Below, in pieces: positions 20,685 to 30,343 of a DNA stretch of 64,000 bases (its first letter is position 1; each line of letters starts with the position of its first letter). A program made the position numbers and the translations under genes. The notes under the pieces are model-generated. The model was not told where the DNA came from and searched no databases. It worked only from the letters and a program-made list of their open reading frames with translations. The stretch is from Enterovibrio sp. JCM 19048 (lineage in GTDB: Bacteria; Pseudomonadota; Gammaproteobacteria; Enterobacterales; Vibrionaceae). The stretch covers positions 186,001 to 250,000 of the forward strand of contig BAXE01000001.1 of the NCBI GenBank assembly GCA_001310415.1. Direction: 5' to 3'.

Positions 20685-21578
20685 ATGGACAAGTACTCGC
20701 TCAGTTTTGAAGGCATTGTTGAATTCGTAACCGTCGCTGACGCAAGAGGATTCAGTGAAGCGGCGCGACGGCTGAAATGTTCGGTCAGTCATGTCTCACG
20801 TCAGGTTTCACGTCTGGAACAACGTTTGGGAACGGCTTTATTTGCGCGTTCAACACGTTCAGTCAATCTGACGGAGAATGGACGGCAATACTATCTGCAA
20901 TGCCAGGAGTTAGTCAGCGGGCTTTCCCAGGCCAACGAGACCGTGACCGGGGCGCAGTCCGACCTGCAGGGCACGCTAAGGATTAGCATGGCTGGGTCTT
21001 TTGCTGAGCAATTTGTGGCGCCGGCATTGGTGGCGTTTGCCAAATTGCATCCCCAGCTTTCTGTTGAACTGGACTTCAGCACCCGGCGTGTGAACTTCGT
21101 GGAAGACGGCTTTGATTTCGCGATTCGCTACGGCCGCCTGCAAGATTCTGGTTTGGTGGCACGAAAGCTCGCAGACAGAAACCTGATGGCAGTGGCTTCG
21201 CCGGACTACTTAAAAGAAAACGGTGAGCCCAGTGAGCCTGAAGCTTTGGTCAAGCACTCGTGCTTAATCACCAATAACGATACCTGGTTGTTTGAACGGG
21301 ATGGTAAAGAGGTGCCGGTAAAAGTTTCAGGCCGTTTTCGGAGCAACAATGCGAATGCAATTGTTGATGCGTGCAAGGCGGGGCTGGGGATTGGCTATAT
21401 GCCCAAAAGCAGCTTCCAAAATGCGGTTACGGAAGGCAGCTTGATACCTATCCTTGAACCGTTCTGGACGCAAAACATCACGTCCTGGGTGGTCTACCAA
21501 AACCGCCGGTTCTTACCACTGAAAGCGCGCCTCGCTATCGACTATTTACTGGAACACTTTAAAGACTGGAATGAGTGA
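20685..21578 (+). CDS. LysR family transcriptional regulator
   Basis: Intact, 297 aa. The winged helix domain is ADARGFSEAARRLKCSVSHV followed by SRLEQRLGTALFARSTRSVNL, then a substrate-binding domain (LQGTLRISMAGSFAEQFVAP). The ATG at 20685 (MDKYSLSFEG) is preferred over a TTG at 20664 on family length. Divergent from the DJ-1/PfpI gene with about 130 nt between them, so it likely regulates that gene and itself. The effector is unknown. Confidence 0.9.
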   Translation: MDKYSLSFEGIVEFVTVADARGFSEAARRLKCSVSHVSRQVSRLEQRLGTALFARSTRSVNLTENGRQYYLQCQELVSGLSQANETVTGAQSDLQGTLRISMAGSFAEQFVAPALVAFAKLHPQLSVELDFSTRRVNFVEDGFDFAIRYGRLQDSGLVARKLADRNLMAVASPDYLKENGEPSEPEALVKHSCLITNNDTWLFERDGKEVPVKVSGRFRSNNANAIVDACKAGLGIGYMPKSSFQNAVTEGSLIPILEPFWTQNITSWVVYQNRRFLPLKARLAIDYLLEHFKDWNE

Positions 21579-21600
21579 CAGAAAAAGCCGTAGCGTTAAA

Positions 21601-21638
21601 ACAAAAACACCGCCTGCGAAACCGCAGACGGTGTTTTG
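21601..21638. terminator. Bidirectional terminator between LysR gene and punC
   Basis: Stem AAAACACCGCCTGCG / CGCAGACGGTGTTTT, with one mismatch, around AAAC. T run on the right and A run on the left suit both convergent genes. Confidence 0.85.
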
Positions 21639-21661
21639 AATTTGAAAGCGACTTAAGAAAC

Positions 21662-22873
21662 TTAAGCGGCTTGCGCGTTATCTTCTACTGCCACGCGGTT
21701 TACGTTCCAGCTCAGGATCAGACCCAGCGCCACGCTTGCAGCTGCGCCCATCATTACCGCTGAAACGGTCAGCAGACCTTGTGCTGCCAGCGCAGAAACG
21801 ATACCACTCGCCACGAAACAGATCATGGTTTGCAGGAAGTTCAACAGACCCGCTGCGGTCGCACTGCATGACTTGAAGGTTTCCAGCGCTTTGTTGACCA
21901 CGATTGGGTAAATCGCACCGTTCGCCACTGCCAAGAAGCAGAATGGGATCAGCACAGGCCAGATGTTGGTCACGTCAGTTTGCCATGAAACCAGGAAAAT
22001 CGCGGAAACACTAGCGATAAACAGACCCACAAACCATGGCAGCAAGGCAGAGCCGTCATACTTGTTCAGCAACGCACGGCAGCTGTAACCGCCTACGATA
22101 AACGCGATAGTCTGAGGTACATAGCTCATACCGATGTCAGCACCGCTGTAACCCATTTCTGTCATCACGAATGGTGAGCCAGTCAGCCAGGCAAAGAATG
22201 CCGCTGAACAGCCAGCAAAAATCAGCATGTTACCGATAAATTTGCGTGAGCTGATGATGTGTTTGTAATCGCTGACGAGCTTGTTACCCATGTTCTCATC
22301 AGTGCTTGCAACCGGTGCGCTCTCTGGTTGACGCAGGGTAGCGAACGCCAGCACAGCGCCCAGACCAACCAGCGCAATAAAGATGCTGCGCCAGCCGAAA
22401 TGCGCTTCCAGTGCTGCACCCGCCAGTGGTGCCAGCGCAGGAGACAGCGCGACCAGTGGCATGATGGTGGCGAATACGCGCTGTGACGTTTTGCTGTCAT
22501 AGCGGTCGATAACCACTGCCTGCCAGATCACCGATGCGCTACATGCGCCTAGCGCCTGCACAAAACGCGCAGCCAGGAATACTTCAATGCTGTCAGCCAT
22601 AAAGCAAGCCGCAGTGGCAACACTGAACAGCACCATACCGCCAACCAGCACTTTGATGCGGCCGATACGGTCAGAAAGAGGGCCATAAACGATTTGGCCC
22701 AACGCCATACCGAGCAGGAATACGGTCAGTGACAGACCAATCATAGATTGGGTTGTACCCATCTCAAGACGGATGCTTTCAAAGGCTGGCAGGTACATAT
22801 CTGTCGCCAGGAAACCGAGCATGCTCAGTCCGGCAAACCAAATCATTGTTGTCAAAGGAACAGAATTTTTCAT
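21662..22873 (-). CDS. punC: MFS purine nucleoside transporter PunC (YdhC family)
   Basis: Twelve-helix Bcr/CflA-type major facilitator, 403 aa, intact. MFS motif PLSDRIGRIKVLVGG follows helix 2. The identification as PunC rests on the divergent neighbour, which strongly resembles E. coli PunR (YdhB); in E. coli punR and punC are divergent in the same way, and PunC imports purine nucleosides, adenosine above all. Ends just after the shared terminator. Confidence 0.85.
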   Translation of the reverse strand: MKNSVPLTTMIWFAGLSMLGFLATDMYLPAFESIRLEMGTTQSMIGLSLTVFLLGMALGQIVYGPLSDRIGRIKVLVGGMVLFSVATAACFMADSIEVFLAARFVQALGACSASVIWQAVVIDRYDSKTSQRVFATIMPLVALSPALAPLAGAALEAHFGWRSIFIALVGLGAVLAFATLRQPESAPVASTDENMGNKLVSDYKHIISSRKFIGNMLIFAGCSAAFFAWLTGSPFVMTEMGYSGADIGMSYVPQTIAFIVGGYSCRALLNKYDGSALLPWFVGLFIASVSAIFLVSWQTDVTNIWPVLIPFCFLAVANGAIYPIVVNKALETFKSCSATAAGLLNFLQTMICFVASGIVSALAAQGLLTVSAVMMGAAASVALGLILSWNVNRVAVEDNAQAA

Positions 22874-22977
22874 TTTAATTGTCCGCTCATTATATCTAGG
22901 TGGCGGAGTTTATCGGTGGCGCAACCTGGTGTGAAACGCTAAAAATTTCGCAACTGCTTTCAAAAAATTTGATTCGT

Positions 22978-23880
22978 ATGTTTTCTTATCAGGATCTACA
23001 GGTTGTTGACGCCGTGGCGCGTCGCGGAAGCTTCTCGGCAGCTGCGGAAGAATTGCACAAAGTGCCAAGTGCAGTGAGTTATACCGTCCGGCAGATGGAA
23101 GAAAAGCTTGCTGTGAATTTATTTGAGCGTTTGCACCGATCCGTGAAGCTCACACCGGCTGGCGAATTCTTCGTGCAACAGGCGCGGGAACTGATGAAAA
23201 AGATGGATGAAATCCGCGTCCAGACCCAGCGCGTTGCCAATGGCTGGACGCGGAGTGTTTCACTGGCCTTGGATAACGTGGTGCGTGAAGACCGTGTCGA
23301 TTCTCTGGTGCGCGACTTCTACGATGCGTTTCCAGATGTCGAACTCCTACTTACCATGGAGGTTTTTAACGGCGTTTGGGATGCGCTGGCCTATGACCGC
23401 GCAGACATTGCCATCGGTGCAACTGCTGCTGTACCGGTAAGTGGCAACCTCAATTACCGTGACATGGGTATCCTGACCTGGCGTTTTGTAGTTTCCAAAG
23501 ACCATCCGCTGGCGAATGAACCGGAACCCATTACCAACGAGCAGCTGCAAACCTATCCAGCCATTTGTCTGGAAGATACCTCGCGTATCCTGCCAAAGCG
23601 CGCCACCTGGCTGTTGGATAACCAGCGCCGTCTAACGGTTCCCAACTGGCACAGTGCCATTCAGTGTTTCCGCTCTGGGCTGGGAATCGGTGCCATGCCT
23701 TCGCACATGGCAGAACCGTATCTGGAAAGTGGTGAGCTGGTGGAGAAACAGCTAGTAGAGCCACCACAGAAAAGCCCGTGTTGCATTGCATGGAGGACTG
23801 ATAAAGAAAACCCGGCAGTAAACTGGATCCTCGATTATCTGGGTGATGCGGAAAAAGCGCGACGGGAATGGCTGGAATAG
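22978..23880 (+). CDS. punR: LysR-type regulator PunR (YdhB)
   Basis: Activator of the divergent punC gene. 300 aa, intact. The helix-turn-helix stretch VVDAVARRGSFSAAAEELHK, then VPSAVSYTVRQMEEKLAV, and internal stretches EVFNGVWDAL, AIGATAAVPV and EDTSRILPKRATWLLDNQ match E. coli PunR as I recall it almost word for word. The ATG at 22978 (MFSYQDLQVVDAV) corresponds to that protein's start; the frame is open further upstream. About 100 nt separates it from punC. Confidence 0.9.
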   Translation: MFSYQDLQVVDAVARRGSFSAAAEELHKVPSAVSYTVRQMEEKLAVNLFERLHRSVKLTPAGEFFVQQARELMKKMDEIRVQTQRVANGWTRSVSLALDNVVREDRVDSLVRDFYDAFPDVELLLTMEVFNGVWDALAYDRADIAIGATAAVPVSGNLNYRDMGILTWRFVVSKDHPLANEPEPITNEQLQTYPAICLEDTSRILPKRATWLLDNQRRLTVPNWHSAIQCFRSGLGIGAMPSHMAEPYLESGELVEKQLVEPPQKSPCCIAWRTDKENPAVNWILDYLGDAEKARREWLE

Positions 23881-23915
23881 CGAATAGCCAACCGTATTTA
23901 TCACGGTACAAACTA

Positions 23916-23946
23916 AGAGAAAGAGCCGCATCAGCGGCTCTTTCTC
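23916..23946. terminator. Bidirectional terminator between punR and the DASS transporter
   Basis: Stem AGAAAGAGCCGC / GCGGCTCTTTCT around ATCA, between two convergent genes. Confidence 0.85.
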
Positions 23947-23969
23947 AATCAACATCTTGATAATGCTTG

Positions 23970-25367
23970 TTATAACCAGAATACGGTGGCAATCAGGGTA
24001 ATGATCGCAATACACACGATATTCAGGGCGAAGCGACACGCACCATTTCGCTCTGTTGGATTTTACCTGAGCCAAAGACGATGGCATTCGGCGGTGTGGC
24101 AACAGGCAGCATAAAGGCACAGGATGCAGCCAGTGCGATGATCACAGACAGCAAGACCGGCGACATACCAAAGTTTTCCGCCACAGTGGCAAACAGTGGA
24201 ATAAACAGTGCAGAGAGGGCGGTATTACTCACGAACTCGGTCAGGAAAACCACGAATGCCAGAATCATCAGCACCACCAGAACAATCCCTAAATCGCCAA
24301 CCAACTCGCTGAGGATATTTGCCAGAAAAGCACTGGTTCCGGTTGCTTTCAATACGCCACTGAGACAAATACCACCCCCGAACAGCAGCAACACGCTCCA
24401 GTCTGCGGTTTTTTCGATGTCTTTCCAGTGCACCACACGACAGAAGCTGACCGCGATAATCGCACCAAGTGCATGATGGTATCGAACTTGGCATAGCACC
24501 AATCATAGCGTTGATAGGCTTACTGAAAATCCATAGCGTCACTGTGGCAGCGAAGATGCCAAGAGTTACAACCTTGCCTTTGTCCCAATCCACAGGGTCA
24601 TGGTTGAGTTTGAAGTCGCCATTCAATTCTGGCTTCAACAAGCCATATAACATCAGGATGGCTACCGGCAAGACAACCGCAACCGCAGGCACACCAAAGC
24701 TCATCCACTCAATAAAGGTTAAGCCGACTTCTGCTGCAGCGATGGCGTTTGGCGGGCTGCCAACAATGGTCGCCATACCGCCGATGCTGGCGCTATAAGC
24801 GATACCAAGCAGGACAAACACGTGGGTTTTGTGGCCGGTTTCTTCATTGACGTTTTTCAGTACACCGAGCGCGAGAGGCAGCATCATTGCAGTGGTTGCC
24901 GTGTTGCTGATCCACATCGACAGCAGGGCAGAGACACCAAAGAGCATGAACACCGCCATACTCATTCTTCCTTTGGCGACAAGCAGCACTTTATCAGCGA
25001 TAACTTTGTCCAACCCCTGACGTGCCATTGCCGCAGCGAGGGCAAAGCCACCCAGGAACAGGAAAATAATCGAGTTGGCAAAATTGTTCAGTGCAGCCTG
25101 GGTATCGAAAACGCCAAACAATACCGCCATTACCGGCACTAATATCGCAGTAACCGTGACATGCAATGCTTCAGTGAGCCAAAGAATGGCAATGAAGACC
25201 AGCATGCAAAGACCCAGTACCACTTTGGGTTCCATGGGCAGGGTGTAATAGAGCACGGCAAACAAGATGATGTCTGCGATGATTATCAGGCTATTGCGGT
25301 TGACTAACCACTCGTAGGTATTCGTGGGCAGAGGAACACTGTCATTTTTATTCATTATTTGATCCAT
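23970..25367 (-). CDS. DASS family Na+/dicarboxylate (or sulfate) symporter (three frameshifts)
   Basis: SLC13/CitT-type inner-membrane transporter. Features: [21 protein letters not shown] (first SNT motif), [30 protein letters not shown], and the second motif [16 protein letters not shown] then [16 protein letters not shown]. Two bases are missing close together near 24490 (restoring [17 protein letters not shown]) and one near 24028 (restoring [20 protein letters not shown]). With three added bases it has 466 aa, as usual. Likely substrates are C4-dicarboxylates or citrate; sulfate cannot be excluded. Next to the argininosuccinate-lyase/Dcu region, which also handles C4-dicarboxylates. Confidence 0.87.
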
Positions 25368-25872
25368 TATTAAAGGCTGTAGAGCAAAAATATAATCTCA
25401 CTAATAAAAGTAATGGAAAGCAATAAATTACCGGATTGTTAATCAGATCAAGATGAAATGTTCACATCTGGTTATCCGCGAGGTGTGATAATAAAAATTC
25501 ATTGTCAAGAAAGAAACGATTTATCGAGCGACAGGTCAGTGCAGTTTTTGAGCTATTCATGCAGTATATGTTGGGCGAATTTTGAATTGCATTCGGTGAT
25601 AATATCGCCATTTTGTATTGTATGTGCTCAATCTATAAGGTTTTGATATGGTAGATATCTCCTATCTTTTAGATACAAACATTCAGTAACTTAGGAAACT
25701 TGTAGGTAATTGAAATGACGTTTTGATTTGATTGTATTTCGATTGTTACTGATGAGTAATTTATCTGATTGCATGAACTAATTGTGATTTAAGCCTCTTT
25801 TTTACTCAGTTTAAAAATATATCTTCCTTTTAACGCGAAATTTATGGACTGTTTTTGTAAAAAGGATTTTTC
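25368..25872. other. Long AT-rich intergenic region (divergent promoters)
   Basis: About 500 AT-rich bases between the DASS transporter and the leader ORF of the lyase gene. Several short frames occur, none convincing. It must contain the promoters of both directions; I could not single out a clear CRP or FNR site. Confidence 0.4.
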
Positions 25873-25935
25873 ATGTCATCCATTCTTACCTTTCAGGGTA
25901 ATTATCGTCGGCTGAGTTTCGATACAACTCCGTAA
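25873..25935 (+). CDS. Possible 20-aa leader peptide upstream of the argH-like gene
   Basis: An ATG preceded by AAAAAGGA opens a 20-codon frame reading MSSILTFQGNYRRLSFDTTP, with two adjacent arginine codons (CGT CGG). It is followed by two hairpin-forming segments, the second trailed by a T run, and then about 190 nt to the start of the lyase. The layout resembles a transcription attenuator. The peptide has no homologue known to me. Confidence 0.4.
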   Translation: MSSILTFQGNYRRLSFDTTP

Positions 25936-25947
25936 GCCTTCACATCT

Positions 25948-25990
25948 AAACCGTTTAAATCGGTTTCTCGCATCTCTGCGATTTTTCAAA
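25948..25990 (+). promoter_or_regulatory. Candidate attenuator hairpins in the leader of the argH-like gene
   Basis: AAACCG / CGGTTT around TTTAAAT (25948-25966) is followed by CGCA / TGCG around TCTC and then ATTTTTC. The second stem is short, so intrinsic termination would be weak unless stabilised. The position right after the leader ORF stop suggests translation-dependent control. Confidence 0.35.
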
Positions 25991-26127
25991 TATCAAATTA
26001 ATGCATTTAAATTAATTGGCATTCGCTGATTGGCTTTATTGCGCGTTAATTAATTCCAGATTCCTAATTGTTGGCGCTTTAATGCGTTGGCGAGATTTTA
26101 TTTACATAAATATTAAAGAGGTTGTTT

Positions 26128-27551
26128 ATGTCTTCTAAATTATGGGGCGGTCGTTTTGATCTGCCAACAAATAAACTGGTTGAAGAGTTCAATGCGACGA
26201 TTCTGATCGAGAAACGCCTGTTTCCGGTTGATATCCATGGCAGCATTGCACATGCCACTATGCTGGCGAAGCAGGGCATCATCACGCAGGACGAAGCAGA
26301 CCAAATCATTTTTGGCCTGAAAACCGTTGAGAAAGAAGTCGAAGAAGGCACGTTCGTTTACGACACTGCTGATGAAGAGTTCACATGTCCATTGAAAAGC
26401 GCATGACCGAAATCATCGGCCCTGTTGGCGGTAAACTGCACACTGCGCGCAGCCGCAACGACCAGACAACGCTGGACTCTAAAATGCACATGCGTTCAGT
26501 GATTGAAGACAACCTGGCGCTGATCCGCACCATGCAGAAAGTCATCATCAAGCGTGCGAAAGAAGAAATTAACGTCATTATGCCGGGCTACACGCACCTG
26601 CAAACTGGCCAGCCAATCCTGTTCTCCCACTGGATCATGGCGTACTACTGGATGCTACAACGTGACTACTCTCGCTTTGAAGATCTATACAAGCGCATGG
26701 GTCAGTGTCCACTGGGTTCTGCGGCTCTGGCGGGTACCACATTCCCAATCGATCGCTTCCTGACCGCAGAACTGCTGGGCTTTGACGAGCCAACGCACAA
26801 CAGTATCGACTCAGTGAGCGACCGTGACCACATGATCGAATTCAACGCCGCAGCTGCAATGTGCTTTATGCACCTGAGCCGCCTGTCTGAAGAGATCGTG
26901 TTGTTCTCAAGCCAGGACTTCAAATTTATCGAACTGTCTGACGACTTCTGCACTGGCTCAAGCATCATGCCACAGAAGAAAAACCCTGACATTGCAGAGA
27001 AGATCCGCGGTAAAACCGGCCGTATGTACGGTAACCTGATGGCAATCCTGACGACCATGAAAGGTCTGCCACTGGCGTACAACACTGACATGAGTGAAGA
27101 CAAAGAAGCGGTTTATGACTCCATGGACACGCTGCAACGCGCGCTTCAGGTTATGACGCCAATGATCGAGAAAATGGTGGTTCTGGAAGCGAACACCCGT
27201 GACGCGGCTAACCGTGGTTTCTCAACGGCGACAGACATGGCGGACTACCTGGTTCGTAAAGGCCTTCCGTTCCGCGAAGCGCACCATGTTGTGGGTTCAA
27301 CCGTGAACTACTGCATCAAGAACGACAAGAAGCTGGATGAGCTGACTATCGACGAATTCCGTTCGTTCAATGAACTGATTGAAGAAGATATCTACAAGGA
27401 CATCACTCTGGAAGCGTGTGTTGCTGCGCGTAACTCTTACGGCGGTACTGCACCTCAGGCAGTGGAAGCGCAAATCAAACGCGCGGAAGAGATCTGTTTC
27501 GGTGGCACTGCGACTGAAGCTTTATGTCTCAGCTGGGCAACCAAGCGATGA
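26128..27551 (+). CDS. argH: Argininosuccinate lyase-type enzyme (frameshifted)
   Basis: Member of the fumarase/aspartase superfamily, closest to argininosuccinate lyase (argininosuccinate to arginine plus fumarate). N-terminus SSKLWGGRFDLPTNKLVEEF, then GGKLHTARSRNDQ, YTHLQTGQPILFSHW and the catalytic signature GSSIMPQKKNPD. One base is missing near 26388 (restoring EEFHMSIEKRMTEIIGP). The end may also be shifted: one more added base would give a C-terminus FMSQLGNQAMSTES with a stop at 27565. Not adjacent to other arginine genes but to a Dcu transporter, which suggests a catabolic role. RBS AAGAGG before the ATG. Confidence 0.85.
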
Positions 27552-27578
27552 GCACGGAAAGCTAATCGTTTCCCTCTC

Positions 27579-27611
27579 TCGGCCAGCTCATTCGGGCTGG
27601 CCTCTTTTTTA
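27579..27611 (+). terminator. Terminator after the argH-like gene
   Basis: Stem GGCCAGC / GCTGGCC with loop TCATTCGG, followed by TCTTTTTT. It partly separates the lyase from the Dcu gene 50 nt on. Confidence 0.85.
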
Positions 27612-27663
27612 ATGTGTTCGTTTAAGTAGCAGGGCATTTAACCGTGCCTTGTGGGAGTTTTTT

Positions 27664-29004
27664 ATGGGCATTGAATTTTGGCTGCAGCTGGCTGTGGTCT
27701 TGTTGTGTATCGGCGTTGGCGGCAGGTTCGGCGGCGTTGGTCTGGGTGCGGCCGGTGGTCTGGGCGTATGTATTCTGGTGTTGGGATTCGGGCTGCAACC
27801 GGCATCACCACCCATCACTGTACTTCTGATTATTATTGCGGTTATCGCTTGTACCAGTGTGTTGCAAGGCGCGGGTGGTCTGGATTTCTTAGTCCGCGTG
27901 GCAGAAAAGCTGCTGCGTAAAAAGCCGAGCGCCATTACTTTCCTTGGCCCGCTCATTTCCTCTATGTTCGTGGTGTTCTGTGGTACCTCTTACGTTGCAT
28001 TCGCTGTGTACCCGGTTATTGCGGAAGTGGCGGCAGAAGCCAAAATCCGTCCTGAACGTCCAATGTCGATGGCGGTTATTGCTTCCGGTATCGCGATCAC
28101 CGCGAGCCCGATGAGTGCGGCAACGGCAGGTATGATTGCAACCTTGTCTATGTACGGTGTGTCACTGTTCCAAATCCTGGCTGTCAGCATGCCTGCGTTC
28201 CTGATTGGTACGCTGGCAGGTTGTGCGTTTGTTTACAAACGTGGTCTGGAGCTTGAGCAGGATCCTGAGTTCCAGCGCCGTGTGGCGAGTGGCGAATACA
28301 AGCTGTTGCATGATGAAGTGGACGAACCGGAACAAGCGGCATCTGCAGAGCCACAAAAAGGCACCAAACGCAGCGTGGCGATTTTCGGTCTGGGCGTTGC
28401 AACGGTTATCCTGTTCGGTACGTTCAAAACGCTGCTGCCTTCTTGGGACGTTGATGGCAAAACCGTCGCACTTTCCACGCCAATGCTGATCCAGATGGTG
28501 ATGCTGGCCGCTGCGCTGTTCATCATCGTGTTCGCTAAAGTACCAAGCGACAAGTTTGCGTCGGGTTCGGTATTCCGTTCAGGTTTGATCGGCGTGGTGG
28601 GCGTGTTCGGTATTTCCTGGATGACAGGGACATTCTTTAGTGCTTACCAAACCTTCTTTGAAACCTCGTTTGAAGGCATGGTCGAAACGGCGCCAATGGC
28701 ATTCGGCCTGATCCTGTTCTGCTTCTCGTCAGTGATCTTCAGCCCATCGGCTACCGTGTCTGCGCTGATGCCGCTGGGTGCAGCTATGGGCATTCCGCCG
28801 GGCTTGCTGGTGGCGATGTACCCGGCAACCTGTGGTGACTTTATCGTACCGGGTGCTGGCCAGATTGGCTGTGTGTCGTTTGACCGTACCGGTACCACAA
28901 AGCTGGGTACGTACGTGGTGAACCACAGTTATATCATGCCGGGCTTTGTGATGGTCATTTCGGCGGTCGCCGGCGGTTACTTTATCTCGCAGTTCGTTTT
29001 TTAA
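27664..29004 (+). CDS. Anaerobic C4-dicarboxylate transporter, Dcu family
   Basis: DcuA/DcuB-type inner-membrane exchanger of fumarate, malate, aspartate and succinate, 446 aa, intact. Motifs: GGLGVCILVLGFGL, FVVFCGTSYVAFAVYPVI, GIAITASPMSAATAG and PATCGDFIVPGAGQIGCVSF. ATG at 27664 is preferred over GTG at 27649 because GGAG lies in front of it. Downstream of the argininosuccinate-lyase-type gene in the same direction; a natural partner to move its fumarate product or an aspartate-like substrate. Own terminator follows. Confidence 0.9.
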   Translation: MGIEFWLQLAVVLLCIGVGGRFGGVGLGAAGGLGVCILVLGFGLQPASPPITVLLIIIAVIACTSVLQGAGGLDFLVRVAEKLLRKKPSAITFLGPLISSMFVVFCGTSYVAFAVYPVIAEVAAEAKIRPERPMSMAVIASGIAITASPMSAATAGMIATLSMYGVSLFQILAVSMPAFLIGTLAGCAFVYKRGLELEQDPEFQRRVASGEYKLLHDEVDEPEQAASAEPQKGTKRSVAIFGLGVATVILFGTFKTLLPSWDVDGKTVALSTPMLIQMVMLAAALFIIVFAKVPSDKFASGSVFRSGLIGVVGVFGISWMTGTFFSAYQTFFETSFEGMVETAPMAFGLILFCFSSVIFSPSATVSALMPLGAAMGIPPGLLVAMYPATCGDFIVPGAGQIGCVSFDRTGTTKLGTYVVNHSYIMPGFVMVISAVAGGYFISQFVF

Positions 29005-29026
29005 ATTAATACCGGTTGGCTAAGAC

Positions 29027-29064
29027 AAACCCCTTCGGATGCTGTCCGGAGGGGTTTTCTTTTT
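29027..29064. terminator. Terminator of the Dcu gene
   Basis: Stem AAACCCCTTCGG / CCGGAGGGGTTT with a short loop, then TCTTTTT. Confidence 0.85.
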
Positions 29065-29073
29065 GCGTATTAT

Positions 29074-29760
29074 TTAAGAAAGGTTCACCTGTTGATAGGC
29101 GTGAAGGATGGGCTGTACGTCATCCGGCTTCCCGCGTTGAATGCGCTCATAATGAGCAAGCGTCTGGGTCAGATAGCGTTTGCGGTTGTCCGGCTGAACC
29201 TGATCGACCGTGAGCCATAAACGCGAACCGACGGGCGAGATATCGGCGTAGGGCTGGTGTGTATTCTGGTGAGTCGTTACCAACATGATTTCGTAAAAAC
29301 GTCGGTTTTCTTCGACCAACACTTCCTCTTTCAGCTTGAATCCACGCGAGATCAACAGAGTGCGAAGGGCATACTGGTGATGAACAGGGCAGAGCAGAAA
29401 ATCGAGTTCCTTCTCTGGGTTGGCATCCTGAAGGCGGGCAACCATGTCCATCATCAAATCACCGCCGACACCGGCAATGATCACAAGATGTTTCCCAGGG
29501 TAATCATTCAGTGGCAAGGCACCGGCATCCATACAAAGTGTTTGCCAGCGGTGGGTGCGGTCAGCAAAGTGTTGGCTCAGGCGTTCGTTCAGCGCGTCGA
29601 TGAGTGCGGGTACCACGTCGACAAAATGGATATGGGATTCCGGATGCTGGCGAAGCAATGCAGCGCCCAATAAGCCATGATCGCAGCAACAATCCCAGAT
29701 GTGGTCGTAAGGCTCTGTCACCAGAGATTGCAGTTGCTGTAGACGTTTTCCGATTTTCAC
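29074..29760 (-). CDS. tRNA (adenine-N1)-methyltransferase, TrmK family
   Basis: SAM-dependent methyltransferase of the family that makes m1A22 in Gram-positive tRNA; the role in gammaproteobacteria is less clear. Motifs: HIWDCCCDHGLLGAALL as the SAM-binding loop, FVDVVPALIDAL, KHLVIIAGVGGDLMMDMV and LDFLLCPVHHQYALR. Intact. The start could be GTG at 29760 (VKIGKRLQQL) or GTG at 29778; family N-termini favour the shorter one. Stands alone. Confidence 0.85.
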   Translation of the reverse strand: MKIGKRLQQLQSLVTEPYDHIWDCCCDHGLLGAALLRQHPESHIHFVDVVPALIDALNERLSQHFADRTHRWQTLCMDAGALPLNDYPGKHLVIIAGVGGDLMMDMVARLQDANPEKELDFLLCPVHHQYALRTLLISRGFKLKEEVLVEENRRFYEIMLVTTHQNTHQPYADISPVGSRLWLTVDQVQPDNRKRYLTQTLAHYERIQRGKPDDVQPILHAYQQVNLS

Positions 29761-29979
29761 TTCGCGCTCAAATATCACTGAAAAGAGCGCAGGATTTTAC
29801 TCAAAAAGCCGGTTTGGTCGAGAGAATTCGGCGATCTCATCCTGTGTTTCACGAATGACCCAACAGCCAGAAGATTGGTGTCTTATTGATTAAATACACT
29901 AACCGGTTCCTGCACACTATTTTCGCCCATATATGCGGTGTTTTGGAGGTGCTGTGAACCCAATCTATAAGGACACTCC

Positions 29980-30261
29980 ATGAAAAAAGGTAAAGAGTAT
30001 CTGGTCGGTCTGGAAAGTGCGCCCACAATAGAACCGAAAGAGGGAGGCTGGGCAACGGTCAACTATGATGCAGGAGGATCAACGGCGGTGTCTCCCATTG
30101 TGTCGACAAAATCTGCATGGGCGAAATCGGTGCACGTTTTCGCGCTGGCCGACGGTCGAGATCCGACATTAGACAAAGATAAACTCTCTTATCGCAATGA
30201 GGCGGGAGACGGTGAATCCCGAGTTATCACTTCTTTCTCTGAATTGCCGAGCGCGACTTAG
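29980..30261 (+). CDS. Hypothetical 93-aa protein
   Basis: Starts MKKGKEYLVGLESAPTIEPK after AAGGACACTCC, and ends ESRVITSFSELPSAT. Soluble, mixed charge, no signal or membrane segment and no motif I recognise. The good RBS and isolated position between two transcription units support a small gene; a random frame cannot be excluded. Confidence 0.5.
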   Translation: MKKGKEYLVGLESAPTIEPKEGGWATVNYDAGGSTAVSPIVSTKSAWAKSVHVFALADGRDPTLDKDKLSYRNEAGDGESRVITSFSELPSAT

Positions 30262-30343
30262 GCCTACTTCTTCACCTTTGTCACTGATGATGCCGTCGCT
30301 CACGAAAGCATCATCAGTGACCAAATTTCAAAACGCAGTCGGT

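Noticed and set aside
25648..25689. 13-codon ORF with an upstream AAGG
   Set aside because: Too short and lacking any associated hairpin or regulated gene nearby.
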